Origin: Candidatus Kuenenia stuttgartensis
Lineage (GTDB): Bacteria; Planctomycetota; Planctomycetia; Pirellulales; UBA1268
Direction of reading: 5' to 3'
DNA: 47,129 nt
NCBI GenBank assembly: GCA_945877135.1
Contig: CAMCQY010000010.1
Location: 1-47,129, forward strand
Positions 24,918 through 34,320 of the stretch are shown piece after piece; the stretch's first letter is position 1; the number at the start of each line of letters is the position of its first letter. The position numbers were made by a program, and so were the translations under genes. Under the pieces are notes generated by a model. It searched no databases. It saw nothing but the letters and a program-made list of their open reading frames with translations, and was not told where the DNA came from.

Positions 24918-27647
24918 ATGCCACCGCAGTCCACCTTCACGGGCCGCTCGCGCCGACGCAAGACCCATCCGTGGGTGAAGGCTGGCGACTCGCTGGCCCG
25001 AGCCGTCATCACGCTCGGCGGCATCGGCACGATCCTGGCCGTCTTGGCGGTGGCGGTGTTTCTGCTGGCCGTGGCGTTGCCACTGTTCCGGCCGGCGCGG
25101 CTCACCGCGGACCGCGTATCCACCGTGATGGCCGCACCCGCAGCGCCGTCGTCGGAGGGAGGCGAGGCGACCCTTGCCACCAGCCTGGGTGCCGACGAAT
25201 CTGGTGTCGTCGCTTGGCTGTTCGACGCTCACGCGGTGGCGAAGACGGGCGATCCGTCCGAGGCGGGGCTCGTGCGGGTTTTCTCGATCGCCGATGGCGA
25301 GCCCCTCCTGACGCGGACGGCCGCCGAATGTGGGCTCGCCCGTGCCACCACGATCACGATGTTGCCTGGAAGCATTCAGGCCGCGGTCGGGTACGAAGAC
25401 GGCAGCTTCCGCATCGGTCGGCTCGGTCTGGAATCGACGTTCCTTACCGCCGACGGGCTGCCTCCAGCAGCGGTAGGCCTTGCGCCGGGAGAGGCGGGCT
25501 CCCACGAGGATGCCGTCATCGTGCGAGGGCTTACCGGGCAGTATGCCACCGTTCGGATGGTGACGGAATTCGACGCGCCAGCATCGACATCTCTCCAGAG
25601 TCCGGTGATCGATGCCGACATCACCATGCTCAGTGGCGGCCCGCTCGTAGCCGCGTTGGATGCGAAGGGGCAGGTGCGTGTGGAGGCGATCTCGTCGCGA
25701 CGCAACCTGCTCACCGATGAACTGGTCACCACCGCTTCCGGATCGACCATCGATGCGAAGTCGACCGACGCCACGGGGAACACGGGTGAGTTCGTGCCGC
25801 GGTTTGTGCGGGTCTCGGAACTGGGCGACCAATTGTTTCTGATTGGTGAGAATGGAGCAGCGCGTCGGTACGAGATTCGGGATGTCGAATCGCCGGTGTT
25901 GATGGAATCGTTCGACGCGGCGCCAGACCCACTCGCGCCTGACCAACTCCAGTCAGCCCTGCAGAAGGTGACCAGTGTGGCTCGGGTGTTCGGCGGCAAT
26001 GCGTTGGCCGTCGGCGACAGCGCCGGTGTCGTGCGGGTGTTTTTTGCCACGCGGGCAACCGACGCGGCGGCCGCGGACGGCCTCCAGATGGCGGTCGCGA
26101 AGGAGTTTGCCGCGGTCCCCGGTAGTGGTGCAGACCACGGCATTACCGCACTGGCAGCGTCGCCGCGTTCGCGGCTGTTGGCCGTGGCCGATGCCTCCGG
26201 CGGGATTCGCCTCGTGCAGACGACCACCGGCGCGACGGCGGCGGCGCTCCCGGGCGGCGATCCAGGCGGGCTCGAGGCACCGGCCCGGCAACTGCTCATC
26301 GCGCCCCGAGAAAATAGGCTGCTTGCCGCCGACGGCGCACGTCTGGCGGCCTGGACGTTGAACGCCGGCTATCCGGAGGTCTCGTGGCGGTCGCTGTTTG
26401 GCCGGGTGTGGTACGAGAAATATCCCGGTCATGTCCATGCCTGGGAGACGACCGGGCACGAATCGTTCGAGTCGAAGTTCGGCCTCGTGCCGCTCATCTT
26501 CGGCACACTCAAGGCCACGCTCTACTCGATGCTGTTTGCCACACCCATCGCCATCCTGGCGGCGATCTTTGCCAGCCAGTTCATGCACCCCCGCTGGAAG
26601 GCCCGCATCAAGCCCACGATTGAGATGATGGCCAGCCTGCCGAGCGTGGTGCTCGGGTTCGTGGCCGGACTCATTTTTGCTCCGATTATCGAACGGTCGT
26701 TGATGACAGTGCTGGCTGGATTTTTCTGCGTGCCATTGGCGCTGCTCACGGGCGCGTTCTTGTGGCAGCTCCTGTCGGCGGGCTGGAGGAGCCGGTATGC
26801 CGCCTGGCGGTTTCCGCTCATCGCCGCGGTTGCACTCCCGGCAGGGGCCGCGGTGGCGAACGCAGCGGCGGCTCCTATGGAACGCCTCCTGTTCAACGGC
26901 GACGTCGCCGCGTGGCTGGACGGACGTGGTGGCAGCGGCTTCGGCGGTTGGGTGCTCGCCCTCCTGCCGCTGGCCGGGGTGCTGTCGGCGATGCTGGTGG
27001 GCCGGTTCGTCAACCCATGGCTGCGGCGGAACAGTCAGGGGTGGTCGCAGTATCAGGCGGCGATCACGTCACTGGGCACTTTTGCGGTCGGCATCGCCCT
27101 TGCACTGGCTCTCGCCATTGCCGCGGCGTCGTTTCTCGATGCGTTGCGGCTCGACACCCGCGGCGGGCTCTTCGGCACCTACGTGCAACGCAATGCCCTC
27201 ATCGTCGCCATCGGGATGAGCTTCGCCATCATCCCATTGATCTTCACGATTGCCGACGACGCGTTATCGAGCGTGCCCGATCATCTCCGCAGCGCCTCCC
27301 TCGGCGCAGGCGCCACCCCCTGGCAGACGGCGATCCGGGTGATCGTGCCCGCTGCCGCGAGCGGCCTCTTCTCGGCCGTGATGATCGGTCTGGGACGGGC
27401 GGTCGGGGAGACGATGATCGTGCTGATGGCGGCGGGCAACACCCCGCTGATGGGCTGGAACCTGTTCAACGGCTTTCAGACGCTCTCCGCGGCGATCGCG
27501 ACCGAGCTTCCAGAGGCGGCTCGGGGGAGTGCCCACTACCGCGTGCTCTTCCTCGCTGCACTCACGCTCTTCGGCATGACCTTCGTCGTCAACACGGCTG
27601 CGGAGATCGTCCGGCAGCGGTTCCGCAGGAGGTCCCATGAGCTCTGA
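24918..27647 (+). CDS. pstC: Phosphate ABC transporter permease PstC with large extracytoplasmic domain
   Basis: One half of the phosphate channel in the inner membrane. At 909 residues it is about three times the Escherichia coli PstC. A first helix lies at about 33-58, then an extracytoplasmic region of some 430 residues (about 65-495) rich in short strands with repeated patterns such as LLAVADASGGIRLVQTTTG, which looks like a WD/propeller-like domain. The permease core starts near residue 525 (GTLKATLYSMLFATPIAIL) and includes EMMASLPSVVLGFVAGLIF, an extra membrane-rich insert at about 620-740, and the conserved loop GRAVGETMIVLMAAGNTPLM. The last 11 bases overlap pstA, suggesting translational coupling. 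Confidence 0.9.
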   Translation: MPPQSTFTGRSRRRKTHPWVKAGDSLARAVITLGGIGTILAVLAVAVFLLAVALPLFRPARLTADRVSTVMAAPAAPSSEGGEATLATSLGADESGVVAWLFDAHAVAKTGDPSEAGLVRVFSIADGEPLLTRTAAECGLARATTITMLPGSIQAAVGYEDGSFRIGRLGLESTFLTADGLPPAAVGLAPGEAGSHEDAVIVRGLTGQYATVRMVTEFDAPASTSLQSPVIDADITMLSGGPLVAALDAKGQVRVEAISSRRNLLTDELVTTASGSTIDAKSTDATGNTGEFVPRFVRVSELGDQLFLIGENGAARRYEIRDVESPVLMESFDAAPDPLAPDQLQSALQKVTSVARVFGGNALAVGDSAGVVRVFFATRATDAAAADGLQMAVAKEFAAVPGSGADHGITALAASPRSRLLAVADASGGIRLVQTTTGATAAALPGGDPGGLEAPARQLLIAPRENRLLAADGARLAAWTLNAGYPEVSWRSLFGRVWYEKYPGHVHAWETTGHESFESKFGLVPLIFGTLKATLYSMLFATPIAILAAIFASQFMHPRWKARIKPTIEMMASLPSVVLGFVAGLIFAPIIERSLMTVLAGFFCVPLALLTGAFLWQLLSAGWRSRYAAWRFPLIAAVALPAGAAVANAAAAPMERLLFNGDVAAWLDGRGGSGFGGWVLALLPLAGVLSAMLVGRFVNPWLRRNSQGWSQYQAAITSLGTFAVGIALALALAIAAASFLDALRLDTRGGLFGTYVQRNALIVAIGMSFAIIPLIFTIADDALSSVPDHLRSASLGAGATPWQTAIRVIVPAAASGLFSAVMIGLGRAVGETMIVLMAAGNTPLMGWNLFNGFQTLSAAIATELPEAARGSAHYRVLFLAALTLFGMTFVVNTAAEIVRQRFRRRSHEL

Positions 27648-29343
27648 CACCAAGCATCGGCCCCGCCGGATGAGGTCGTCGTATTCGAGCCTCACGGCCC
27701 ATGGAGAGCCCTGGGTCTGGCTCACTGGCGGGGCCCTGGCGCTGGCGATCATGATGATCACCGGCTTGCTCGCGTTCATCGCGTTTCGCGGCGCGAGCAC
27801 GTTCTGGCCCGTGCCGCTCGAACTCGTGGAGTTGGCCGATGGTGGGCGGGCGCTCGGCGAGGTGTCGGAACGGGAGCGGGCCGAGGCGGCCACTGCCAAG
27901 ACCGCGGGCCGCGGGAGCCGCCGGCTGGTGCGGACCGCCAACTTCGAAGTCTCCGGCCACCATTACCAATGGTTCGATGATACCGCGATCGTGCGGGCGA
28001 GCCGGCCGGAGTGGGCCACGGTCGTGGAGCGGCTGGAGGGAGGAAGGTTTCATGGATTTCCGCTGCGGCTGCTGCATGGCGATGAGGTCATTGCGGTCGG
28101 CCCGGAGGAGACCTGGAAGGCCTTCGAGCGGGAGCATCCCGTCGTGCGGCGACGGTGGCGGGAGGCGATGCGGATAGACCGCCACGAGCGGGGCCTGTTG
28201 CAGCGTCAACTGCGGGCCGCGCGACTGGCTGTCGTGCAGGCCAGGCTCGACGGCGGCCCGGCTGTCGCCGGCTCCGGGGCCGTGTCGGCCGGGCAGAAGG
28301 CCGCGACCGCCGCGGAGCAGGAGGTCATCGCCCGGGTCGGCAGGCAGTCGGCCGAAATGGATGCGCGGACCGGGCGGCTGCGGAATGAAAATGAGGGCTG
28401 GGGACTCGAGGTTGAAACCGCTGACGGGATCAAGAAGGTGATCCCGCTGGAGGGCATCGTGCGGGCCTGTCAGCCGAACAGGCTGTCACTGGCTGGCAAG
28501 TTCGGCGTCTACGGCAGCCGATGGAGGGAGTTTGTCGGCGACGATCCGCGGGAGGCCAACAGCGCCGGCGGCGTGTTTCCGGCCATCTGGGGTACCGTCG
28601 CGATGACGCTGATCATGGCGCTGCTCGTCGCCCCCTTTGGCGTGCTGGCGGCACTCTATCTCCGGGAATATGCGTCGCCGGGGGCCGTGACCACGGCGGT
28701 ACGGATCGCGATCAACAACCTCGCGGGCGTGCCGAGCATCGTCTACGGCGCGTTTGGCCTTGGCTTTTTCTGCTACGCCCTTGGCGGTGGTATCGACGAA
28801 CTGTTTTTCCGCGCGAGCCTCGTGGCCGACAATCAGCCCACATTCGGCACCGGCGGTCTGCTCTGGGCGTCGCTCACGCTGGCCCTTTTGACGCTGCCGG
28901 TGGTGATCGTGGCCACCGAGGAGGCGCTCTCCGCCGTCCCCAACTCGATGCGGGAGGGGTCGTATGCGTGCGGTGCCGGAAAGTGGCAGACGATCCGGCG
29001 GATCGTCCTGCCCAGGGCGCTGCCGGGCATCATGACAGGCCTCATTTTGGCGATGGCACGGGGGGCGGGCGAGGTGGCGCCGCTGATGCTCGTCGGCGTG
29101 AAGAAGCTCGCACTCGACCTGCCGATCGACGGCACGTTTCCCTTTGTGCACCCGGAACGCGAGTTTATGCATCTCGCCTACCTGATCTATGACGTCGGTT
29201 TCCAGAGCCCCAACAGCCAGGCGGCCAAGCCGATGGTGTTCACGATCACGTTCCTGCTGGTGACCATCATCGCACTGCTCAATGTGGCGGCCATCTGGAT
29301 TCGTTCACGGCTGAAGCGACGGTATGTCGCGCAGCAATTTTAG
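27637..29343 (+). CDS. pstA: Phosphate ABC transporter permease PstA with extracytoplasmic insertion
   Basis: Second half of the phosphate channel. The 568-residue protein is about twice the usual PstA length. A helix at about 30-52 is followed by an insertion of about 260 residues, part of it a charged, likely coiled-coil stretch ([19 protein letters not shown] onward, about 165-245). The permease core begins near residue 312: [57 protein letters not shown], and the ATP-subunit contact loop [25 protein letters not shown] split across about 440-465, then [14 protein letters not shown]. It overlaps pstC by 11 bases and precedes pstB by 92 bases. Confidence 0.93.
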   Translation: MSSDTKHRPRRMRSSYSSLTAHGEPWVWLTGGALALAIMMITGLLAFIAFRGASTFWPVPLELVELADGGRALGEVSERERAEAATAKTAGRGSRRLVRTANFEVSGHHYQWFDDTAIVRASRPEWATVVERLEGGRFHGFPLRLLHGDEVIAVGPEETWKAFEREHPVVRRRWREAMRIDRHERGLLQRQLRAARLAVVQARLDGGPAVAGSGAVSAGQKAATAAEQEVIARVGRQSAEMDARTGRLRNENEGWGLEVETADGIKKVIPLEGIVRACQPNRLSLAGKFGVYGSRWREFVGDDPREANSAGGVFPAIWGTVAMTLIMALLVAPFGVLAALYLREYASPGAVTTAVRIAINNLAGVPSIVYGAFGLGFFCYALGGGIDELFFRASLVADNQPTFGTGGLLWASLTLALLTLPVVIVATEEALSAVPNSMREGSYACGAGKWQTIRRIVLPRALPGIMTGLILAMARGAGEVAPLMLVGVKKLALDLPIDGTFPFVHPEREFMHLAYLIYDVGFQSPNSQAAKPMVFTITFLLVTIIALLNVAAIWIRSRLKRRYVAQQF

Positions 29344-29435
29344 CCGCACGCGGGCGACTTTCCTGCCGAGGCGGATTCGATCTGCTACGATCTTCAATCC
29401 TGCGACGCGGACGACCGCCTTCATTCCTTGCCATC

Positions 29436-30329
29436 ATGAACATCCAGGCTGAGACAACTCCGGAACGCGGTGGACAGCCCGAGGCATTCTCCGCCGCGGT
29501 GCCCGCTGATCGCCTGCAGGCCGTGGCCGCTGGCCGCGACGTGCCTGCCGAAGTGCACCCCGAAGTGCGCGAGGTGACGCCGGTCCTGGAGATCGACCGC
29601 TTTAATCTCTGGTATGGCGGCAAGCAGGCCCTCCACGGCATCACGATGCCGATTCCGCACAACAAGGTCACGGCCCTCATCGGCCCGAGTGGCTGCGGAA
29701 AATCGACGCTGCTCAGGAGCGTGAACCGGCTCAATGACCTTGTACAGAGCGCGCGAATCACCGGCGACATGCGGCTCAATGGCGATTCGATCTACGATCC
29801 CCGAATGGATGTCATCGAACTGCGGAAGCGGATGGGCATGGTGTTTCAGAAGCCCAACCCATTTCCGATGAGCATCTACGAGAACGTCGTCTACGCACTG
29901 CGGATCGACGGCGAGAACAACCGAGCCGTGCTCGACGAGGTCTGCGAATTGAGCCTGCGAGGCGCGGCACTCTGGGACGAGGTGAAAGACCGCCTGCACG
30001 AAAGTGCTATCGGCCTCTCTGGCGGACAGCAGCAGCGGCTCTGCATTGCCCGGGCCATCGCCGCCGAACCGGAGGTGCTGCTGCTCGACGAGCCCTGTTC
30101 GGCACTCGATCCGATTGCTACTGGCAAGGTGGAGGAACTGATCCAGGAACTCCGCGGGCGGTATTCCGTGCTGATCGTCACCCACAACATGCAGCAGGCG
30201 AGTCGCACGAGCGACTACACGGCGTTCATGTACCTCGGCCGCCTGATCGAATACGGCTCGACGTCGGGCATCTTTACGAAGCCCATCCTCCGTGAGACCG
30301 AAGCCTACGTCACTGGCCGCTTCGGCTGA
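29436..30329 (+). CDS. pstB: Phosphate ABC transporter ATP-binding protein PstB
   Basis: Cytosolic ATPase that energises phosphate import. The 297 residues include an N-terminal tail of about 45 residues absent from many PstB proteins, then the ABC fold: [19 protein letters not shown], Walker [10 protein letters not shown], the Q-loop [18 protein letters not shown] typical of PstB, the signature LSGGQQQR, Walker [13 protein letters not shown], and the switch histidine in [10 protein letters not shown]. The start at ATG 29436 is the first in frame. phoU begins eight bases after its stop. Confidence 0.97.
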   Translation: MNIQAETTPERGGQPEAFSAAVPADRLQAVAAGRDVPAEVHPEVREVTPVLEIDRFNLWYGGKQALHGITMPIPHNKVTALIGPSGCGKSTLLRSVNRLNDLVQSARITGDMRLNGDSIYDPRMDVIELRKRMGMVFQKPNPFPMSIYENVVYALRIDGENNRAVLDEVCELSLRGAALWDEVKDRLHESAIGLSGGQQQRLCIARAIAAEPEVLLLDEPCSALDPIATGKVEELIQELRGRYSVLIVTHNMQQASRTSDYTAFMYLGRLIEYGSTSGIFTKPILRETEAYVTGRFG

Positions 30330-30337
30330 GTATTGCC

Positions 30338-30997
30338 ATGACCCATCACATTGAACGCCAGATCGAGCACCTCAAGGAGCGGATCCTTCGCGTCGGCACC
30401 CTCGTCGAGGAGGCGATCTCCAAGTCGATCACGGCGCTCATCAACCGTGATACCAACCTTGCCCAGCGGGTCATGGCAAACGATGGGGAGATCGATCGCA
30501 TGGAGGTGGAGGTCGAGGAGGAGTGCCTGAAGATTCTCGCCCTCTATCAGCCGGTCGCCGCCGACCTCCGCTTCGTGGTGTCGGTGTTGAAGATCAACAA
30601 CGACCTTGAGCGAATGGGCGACCTTGCTCGCAACATCGCCAAGCGGGTGGCTCAACTCACTGCGGGCGAGCCCTGCGAACTGCCTCCCGAAATCCGCACG
30701 ATGGCGATGCAGGCGCAGGACATGGTGAAGGAATGCCTCGACGCCGTGGTCAAGGGAGATCCGCTCCTGGCCCGGCAGGTCCGCGAGGAGGATGATGCGG
30801 TTGACGAGGCGCGGCAGAAGATCCGCCGGAGGGTCATCCAGGAGATCAAGGCGAACCCCGAAAACGTCGAGAGCCTGCTGCGGGTCAATTCCGTTTCGAA
30901 GCACATCGAACGGATCGCCGACATGGCGACGAACATCGCCGAGGACGTGATCTACATGGTGCAGGGCGACATCGTGCGGCACCGGTCGAGCGACTGA
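30338..30997 (+). CDS. phoU: Phosphate signalling complex protein PhoU
   Basis: Cytosolic negative regulator that links PstSCAB status to the PhoR/PhoB system. The 219 residues form two three-helix PhoU repeats with the metal-contact motifs: LINRDTNLAQRVMANDGEIDRMEVEVEEEC and INNDLERMGDLARNIAKRV in the first half, VKGDPLLARQVREEDDAVDEA and VNSVSKHIERIADMATNIAEDV in the second (segments quoted in pieces). Length is normal. It is the last gene of the pst operon, followed immediately by an intrinsic terminator in the 53-bp repeat. No phoR or phoB gene lies nearby. Confidence 0.96.
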   Translation: MTHHIERQIEHLKERILRVGTLVEEAISKSITALINRDTNLAQRVMANDGEIDRMEVEVEEECLKILALYQPVAADLRFVVSVLKINNDLERMGDLARNIAKRVAQLTAGEPCELPPEIRTMAMQAQDMVKECLDAVVKGDPLLARQVREEDDAVDEARQKIRRRVIQEIKANPENVESLLRVNSVSKHIERIADMATNIAEDVIYMVQGDIVRHRSSD

Positions 30998-31000
30998 ATA

Positions 31001-31053
31001 CACGAAAAACATCGCATCGTGCGATTTTTTCTTGGCGGGCCTCCGCCCGCTGG
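31001..31053. repeat. Right copy of the 53-bp inverted repeat
   Basis: Exact reverse complement of 23563-23615. It starts three bases after the phoU stop and runs into the first unit of the 65-bp tandem repeat at 31032. Confidence 0.85.
31004..31031 (+). terminator. Intrinsic terminator after phoU
   Basis: A5, stem ATCGCA / TGCGAT with a three-base loop, then T6. It ends the pst-phoU operon and could also work on the other strand. Confidence 0.75.
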
Positions 31054-31187
31054 CGAGGGCCGGGCATCGTGCCCGGCAGTCGTGGTGCGTGCCCAGCTTG
31101 GTGGGCCTCCGCCCGCTGGCGAGGGCCGGGCATCGTGCCCGGCGGTCGTGGTGCGTGCCAGCTTGGCGGGCCTCCGCCCGCTGGCGT
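31032..31187. repeat. 65-bp tandem repeat array, 2.4 copies
   Basis: Units at 31032-31097 and 31098-31162 are nearly identical, and a partial third covers 31163-31187. Each contains GGGCCTCCGCCCGCTGG and the hairpin CGGGCATCGTGCCCG. The frame is open here on both strands and gives repeated Pro/Arg-rich peptides, but that is a by-product of the repeat; the real gene starts at 31269. Confidence 0.8.
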
Positions 31188-31268
31188 CACTTTCCGCTTT
31201 TCGGTCGGTCTGGCCCCGTGGTAGCCTTTTCCGGCCCTGGGAACCCTTTGTTGCCGGAAACCGCGACC

Positions 31269-32801
31269 ATGTCACTGCCTGACGCCGTTCGTTTGCTGCT
31301 CCCTCGCCGTCTGCTGCCGATCACCCTGCTGGTGCTGGCGGCCGTGCTGCCCGCGGCAGTGCGCGCGGAAGACCCCGTTGCGGTGCTGGTGACGGGCCCC
31401 CTGTCGGCAAAGGTCGGCGATCGGGTGGCGTTCGAGGTGGAACTGGTCAACCGCTCCGGAAGACCGTTGGAAAAGCTGCGCGTGGTTGACTACTTCGACA
31501 AGGGCTTTCATCACGAGGCCTCCGCGAGTCCGATCGAACAGACGGGCACCATCGATCTGGCAGCAGGCACGTCGCGACGACTGACGCTCGACTTCCTGCT
31601 CGATGAACCGGGACGTCAATGCCATCGCGTGGAAATTCTCGACCAGTCACATACGTTCGTAGGCGGTGCGACGTCGTGCGTGCAGGTCGCCGGCTCGCCG
31701 GTCGCGGCCGCTCCACTGGCAACTCCTCTGCCGACAACCTCCGCCCCCGTGGCGGCACCGGTCAATGCCTATCCGGCCACGACCTACCCGACTGCTCCGC
31801 CGCTGCCTGCTCCGCCGCTACCTGCCACGCCGCTACCTGCCACGCCGCTACCTGCCACGCCGCTACCCACGAGCCCGGCGCCACTCGCAATGGCCGCGCC
31901 GCTGGCTCCACCCCCCGTCTCATCGCCAGCCACTTCGTTGCCCCCCGTCGCAGCGCCATTTGCATCACCGCCGGCCGCGGCGATGCCGGCTCCGCCGCCC
32001 GCCCTGCCGGCGGCCAGCAGCCTGTCCGCTGCGACCGCATTGCCCGCCACGCCATCGCTGGAACTGGACATGGTCGGACCGGCTGAGGTGATGCCAGGTT
32101 CGGTCTCCGAGTTCGTTGCCACCGTGCGAAATACCGGTAGTGTGGCATCGGGTGCGACCACGTTGGAATTCGGCTGGGATGATGCCTTTACTCCCTTGGA
32201 GGCCTCCGAGGGCTACAAACTCGCGTCGTCGAAGGTCTCTTGGGACCTTCCCTCGCTCGAGCCGGGCGGGCAGTTGCGGCGGCAGATCAATCTGCGAGCC
32301 CAACCGGCCGGTGCGGTCGCGGCCTCGCCTCGTTCGTGCGTCCGGGGTGTGCTTAGCGGGACGGTTGGTGGGGTGATGGTTGCCGATGAATCATGTGTGC
32401 TCATCCGCTCCAACACGCCGCGGGCCCGCACGCCCCGTGAGGCGGGTCTGCGAGTCACCCTGGCCGACTGCGACGATCCGGTCATCGTGGGACATTCCAC
32501 GACGCTCATCGGCACGGTTGTCAACAACGGGACAACCTCCACGGGACGGCTCGATCTGACGGTCGTGTTGCCCGAACGGGCGACGCTCGTGGGAGATCCG
32601 AGTCCGTCCCGCGTGCGGATCGACGGCTCCAATGTGTCGTTCGACTCCATTCCGAGCATCCCTCCCGGCGGGCAGGCGACCGTGGAACTGGCCTATCGAA
32701 TCCCCGGGAGTGGCACCGCGAAGGCCACGGCGATCTTGACGGGTGCCGAACTCGACGGCTCGATGGATTCGAGCTGCCAGACGACATTCCTGGCTCCGTA
32801 G
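31269..32801 (+). CDS. Exported DUF11-like repeat protein with proline-rich linker
   Basis: A 510-residue secreted or surface protein. A signal peptide (LLPITLLVLAAVLPAAVRA) is followed by a first beta-sandwich domain (about 35-135: VGDRVAFEVELVNRSGRPLE, LRVVDYFDKGFHHE), a Pro/Ala/Thr linker of about 120 residues that includes an LPATP tandem repeat, and two more DUF11/CARDB-like domains (PGSVSEFVATVRNTGS; VGHSTTLIGTVVNNGTTSTG; PPGGQATVELAYRIPG). Such domains usually act as spacers or adhesive modules outside the cell. ATG 31269 follows GGAAA by nine bases; the open frame to 31032 crosses the tandem repeat and is not used. It follows the pst operon but is separated from it by a terminator. 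Confidence 0.8.
   Translation: MSLPDAVRLLLPRRLLPITLLVLAAVLPAAVRAEDPVAVLVTGPLSAKVGDRVAFEVELVNRSGRPLEKLRVVDYFDKGFHHEASASPIEQTGTIDLAAGTSRRLTLDFLLDEPGRQCHRVEILDQSHTFVGGATSCVQVAGSPVAAAPLATPLPTTSAPVAAPVNAYPATTYPTAPPLPAPPLPATPLPATPLPATPLPTSPAPLAMAAPLAPPPVSSPATSLPPVAAPFASPPAAAMPAPPPALPAASSLSAATALPATPSLELDMVGPAEVMPGSVSEFVATVRNTGSVASGATTLEFGWDDAFTPLEASEGYKLASSKVSWDLPSLEPGGQLRRQINLRAQPAGAVAASPRSCVRGVLSGTVGGVMVADESCVLIRSNTPRARTPREAGLRVTLADCDDPVIVGHSTTLIGTVVNNGTTSTGRLDLTVVLPERATLVGDPSPSRVRIDGSNVSFDSIPSIPPGGQATVELAYRIPGSGTAKATAILTGAELDGSMDSSCQTTFLAP
31815..31859 (+). repeat. In-gene 15-bp tandem repeat encoding LPATP
   Basis: Three exact copies of CCGCTACCTGCCACG, with degenerate copies on each side, within the Pro-rich linker. 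The unit is a multiple of three, so copy-number change would lengthen the linker without frameshift. Confidence 0.85.
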
Positions 32802-32995
32802 CTGGTGCGGATGCGGCTCCCCCATCGCCAGCATGGATTCCGTAACCGGCAGGGTCGGGGCAGGAGGCTGCCGTCGTTAACGGGGTGCAGGCCGTCGATC
32901 ACACGACGGCCTTCCGCCTGCCGATGAAGAAGGTTGGTTCTGGCTGCCCGGACCAGACTGTCTCAGCGGGCCGCTGCCGGCAGGAACCATCCGCC

Positions 32996-34267
32996 ATGCT
33001 CGTGGTGACGTCGAACTGGTGCGTGTCGGACGGCACGCTCTCCGCCGGGCCTCCGCGCGGATGCGTCGAGCGGTTTCGCGCCGAGGTGCGGAGGGCGAGC
33101 CTCCGTTGTGGCTTTCGTCGCGACGGGAGCTATCAGCCCGTGGATGCCGTCGATGTCGTGCTCGCGGGCGACACCTTCGACTGGCTTATCAGCCGCGAAT
33201 GGACCGGCGACCTGCGGCCGTGGAATGCCGGCCGGAGGGCCGCGGCCGCGCGGGAGAGGGTTGTGTCTGGTGCGGTGCGACGCAGCCAACGGATGCAGGC
33301 AACACTCGCGGACTGGATGCGGCGCGGAATCGAGGTGCCAATGGCGGACAGGCGTGGACGACCGATGCCGACGGCATCACGGCCCGTGCCCGTCCGGGTT
33401 GCGGTGCTCTGCGGTGATCGTGATCGCTGGTTGGAGCAGGCGACCGGCGATTGGATGCTTTCTTCCCGGGCTCCGATGGTCGGCACATGCTGGTCGAATG
33501 GCGACGTGACCGTGCGGCATGGAGACGATATCGATCCGCTCCACGCGGCGAGCGGTGGCGAGCCCACGCTCGGTGAGAGCCTCGCTGTCGATCTGATCGC
33601 ACGGTTTGGCGTGGCGCTCGACGACATCGCCGATGTCCGCCCGTTGGCCGCGAGCCTCGTGCGGCGGTTGGCCTGTAGCGCTGTGCTCGACGCTCCGACA
33701 CGGCTGGTCGGCTGGTTGGCGGCTCGCGACGGCGGGGCAACACTTTCCGCAGCGGGTCGGCAGGGGCTGATTGACACCTGGCACCGTTGCGTCGCCCTCT
33801 GGCAGCGGGCCGCGCGGCGGCTTTCACTCCGCGGGGATGACGGCTTGGATCTGGTGGGCACGATCGCCGAGTGGCTGCGGCTCGACGCCGTCGCGGATAT
33901 CATCCGATCGGTCCAATGGGCCGATGCGGCTTCGATTCCCGGGGCGGCATCACCGTGGGACTCCGCCGCCACCGTGGTGCTCGGTCATCCGGCCGCCGAG
34001 GTCGGAACATCGGCCACCTCGCGCAGCCGAGTGGTCTGCCTGGGGCCCAGGGCCTTGCAAACGCTTGATCATCTCGACGAGGATCTTTCGGGACCGGCTG
34101 CGGCGGTCGTTCGACGGGCCCGCGATGGCGGTCAGATCGAGTGGCTGCCGATCGGCACGGTCGCGGGAGGGATCGGCTCCCGGCACGATCATGACGAGGG
34201 ACACGGCCGCGGCGTTTGGCGCTCGCCGGCAACACCCGGTCGCGACGGAATTGTCGATGCCGCGTGA
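32996..34267 (+). CDS. Metallophosphoesterase-like protein with degenerate metal-binding motifs
   Basis: A 423-residue protein arranged like a calcineurin-type phosphoesterase. It starts LVVTSNWCVSDGT, where active members have a DxH pair (SDLHLSDGT-like); here the positions are Asn7 and Cys9. The second motif GDTFDW is intact at 58-63 (Asp59). The usual GNHD motif appears as GDRD at 140-143, and a late GH-type motif as RHGDDID at 174-180. Several metal ligands are therefore missing and activity is doubtful. ATG 32996 follows AGGA by about ten bases; the longer frame from 32885 is less likely. The downstream 163-residue gene starts 53 bases later and may be co-transcribed. Fold assignment is moderate; substrate unknown. 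Confidence 0.6.
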   Translation: MLVVTSNWCVSDGTLSAGPPRGCVERFRAEVRRASLRCGFRRDGSYQPVDAVDVVLAGDTFDWLISREWTGDLRPWNAGRRAAAARERVVSGAVRRSQRMQATLADWMRRGIEVPMADRRGRPMPTASRPVPVRVAVLCGDRDRWLEQATGDWMLSSRAPMVGTCWSNGDVTVRHGDDIDPLHAASGGEPTLGESLAVDLIARFGVALDDIADVRPLAASLVRRLACSAVLDAPTRLVGWLAARDGGATLSAAGRQGLIDTWHRCVALWQRAARRLSLRGDDGLDLVGTIAEWLRLDAVADIIRSVQWADAASIPGAASPWDSAATVVLGHPAAEVGTSATSRSRVVCLGPRALQTLDHLDEDLSGPAAAVVRRARDGGQIEWLPIGTVAGGIGSRHDHDEGHGRGVWRSPATPGRDGIVDAA

Positions 34268-34320
34268 AGTTTCTCGCCATTGCTGGCAATGATGACGCAG
34301 GCAGACAGACGAGGAAGATT

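Noticed and set aside
23563-31053. Composite transposon carrying the pst operon
   Set aside because: The flanking inverted repeats are exact, but no transposase or target-site duplication was found; terminator-bearing repeats explain them more simply.
31032-31187. Possible CRISPR array
   Set aside because: The units are adjacent tandem copies with no unique spacers, and no cas gene is nearby.
31032-31268. Coding extension of the DUF11-like protein through the tandem repeat
   Set aside because: The peptides are a by-product of the 65-bp repeat; a signal peptide starts at ATG 31269.
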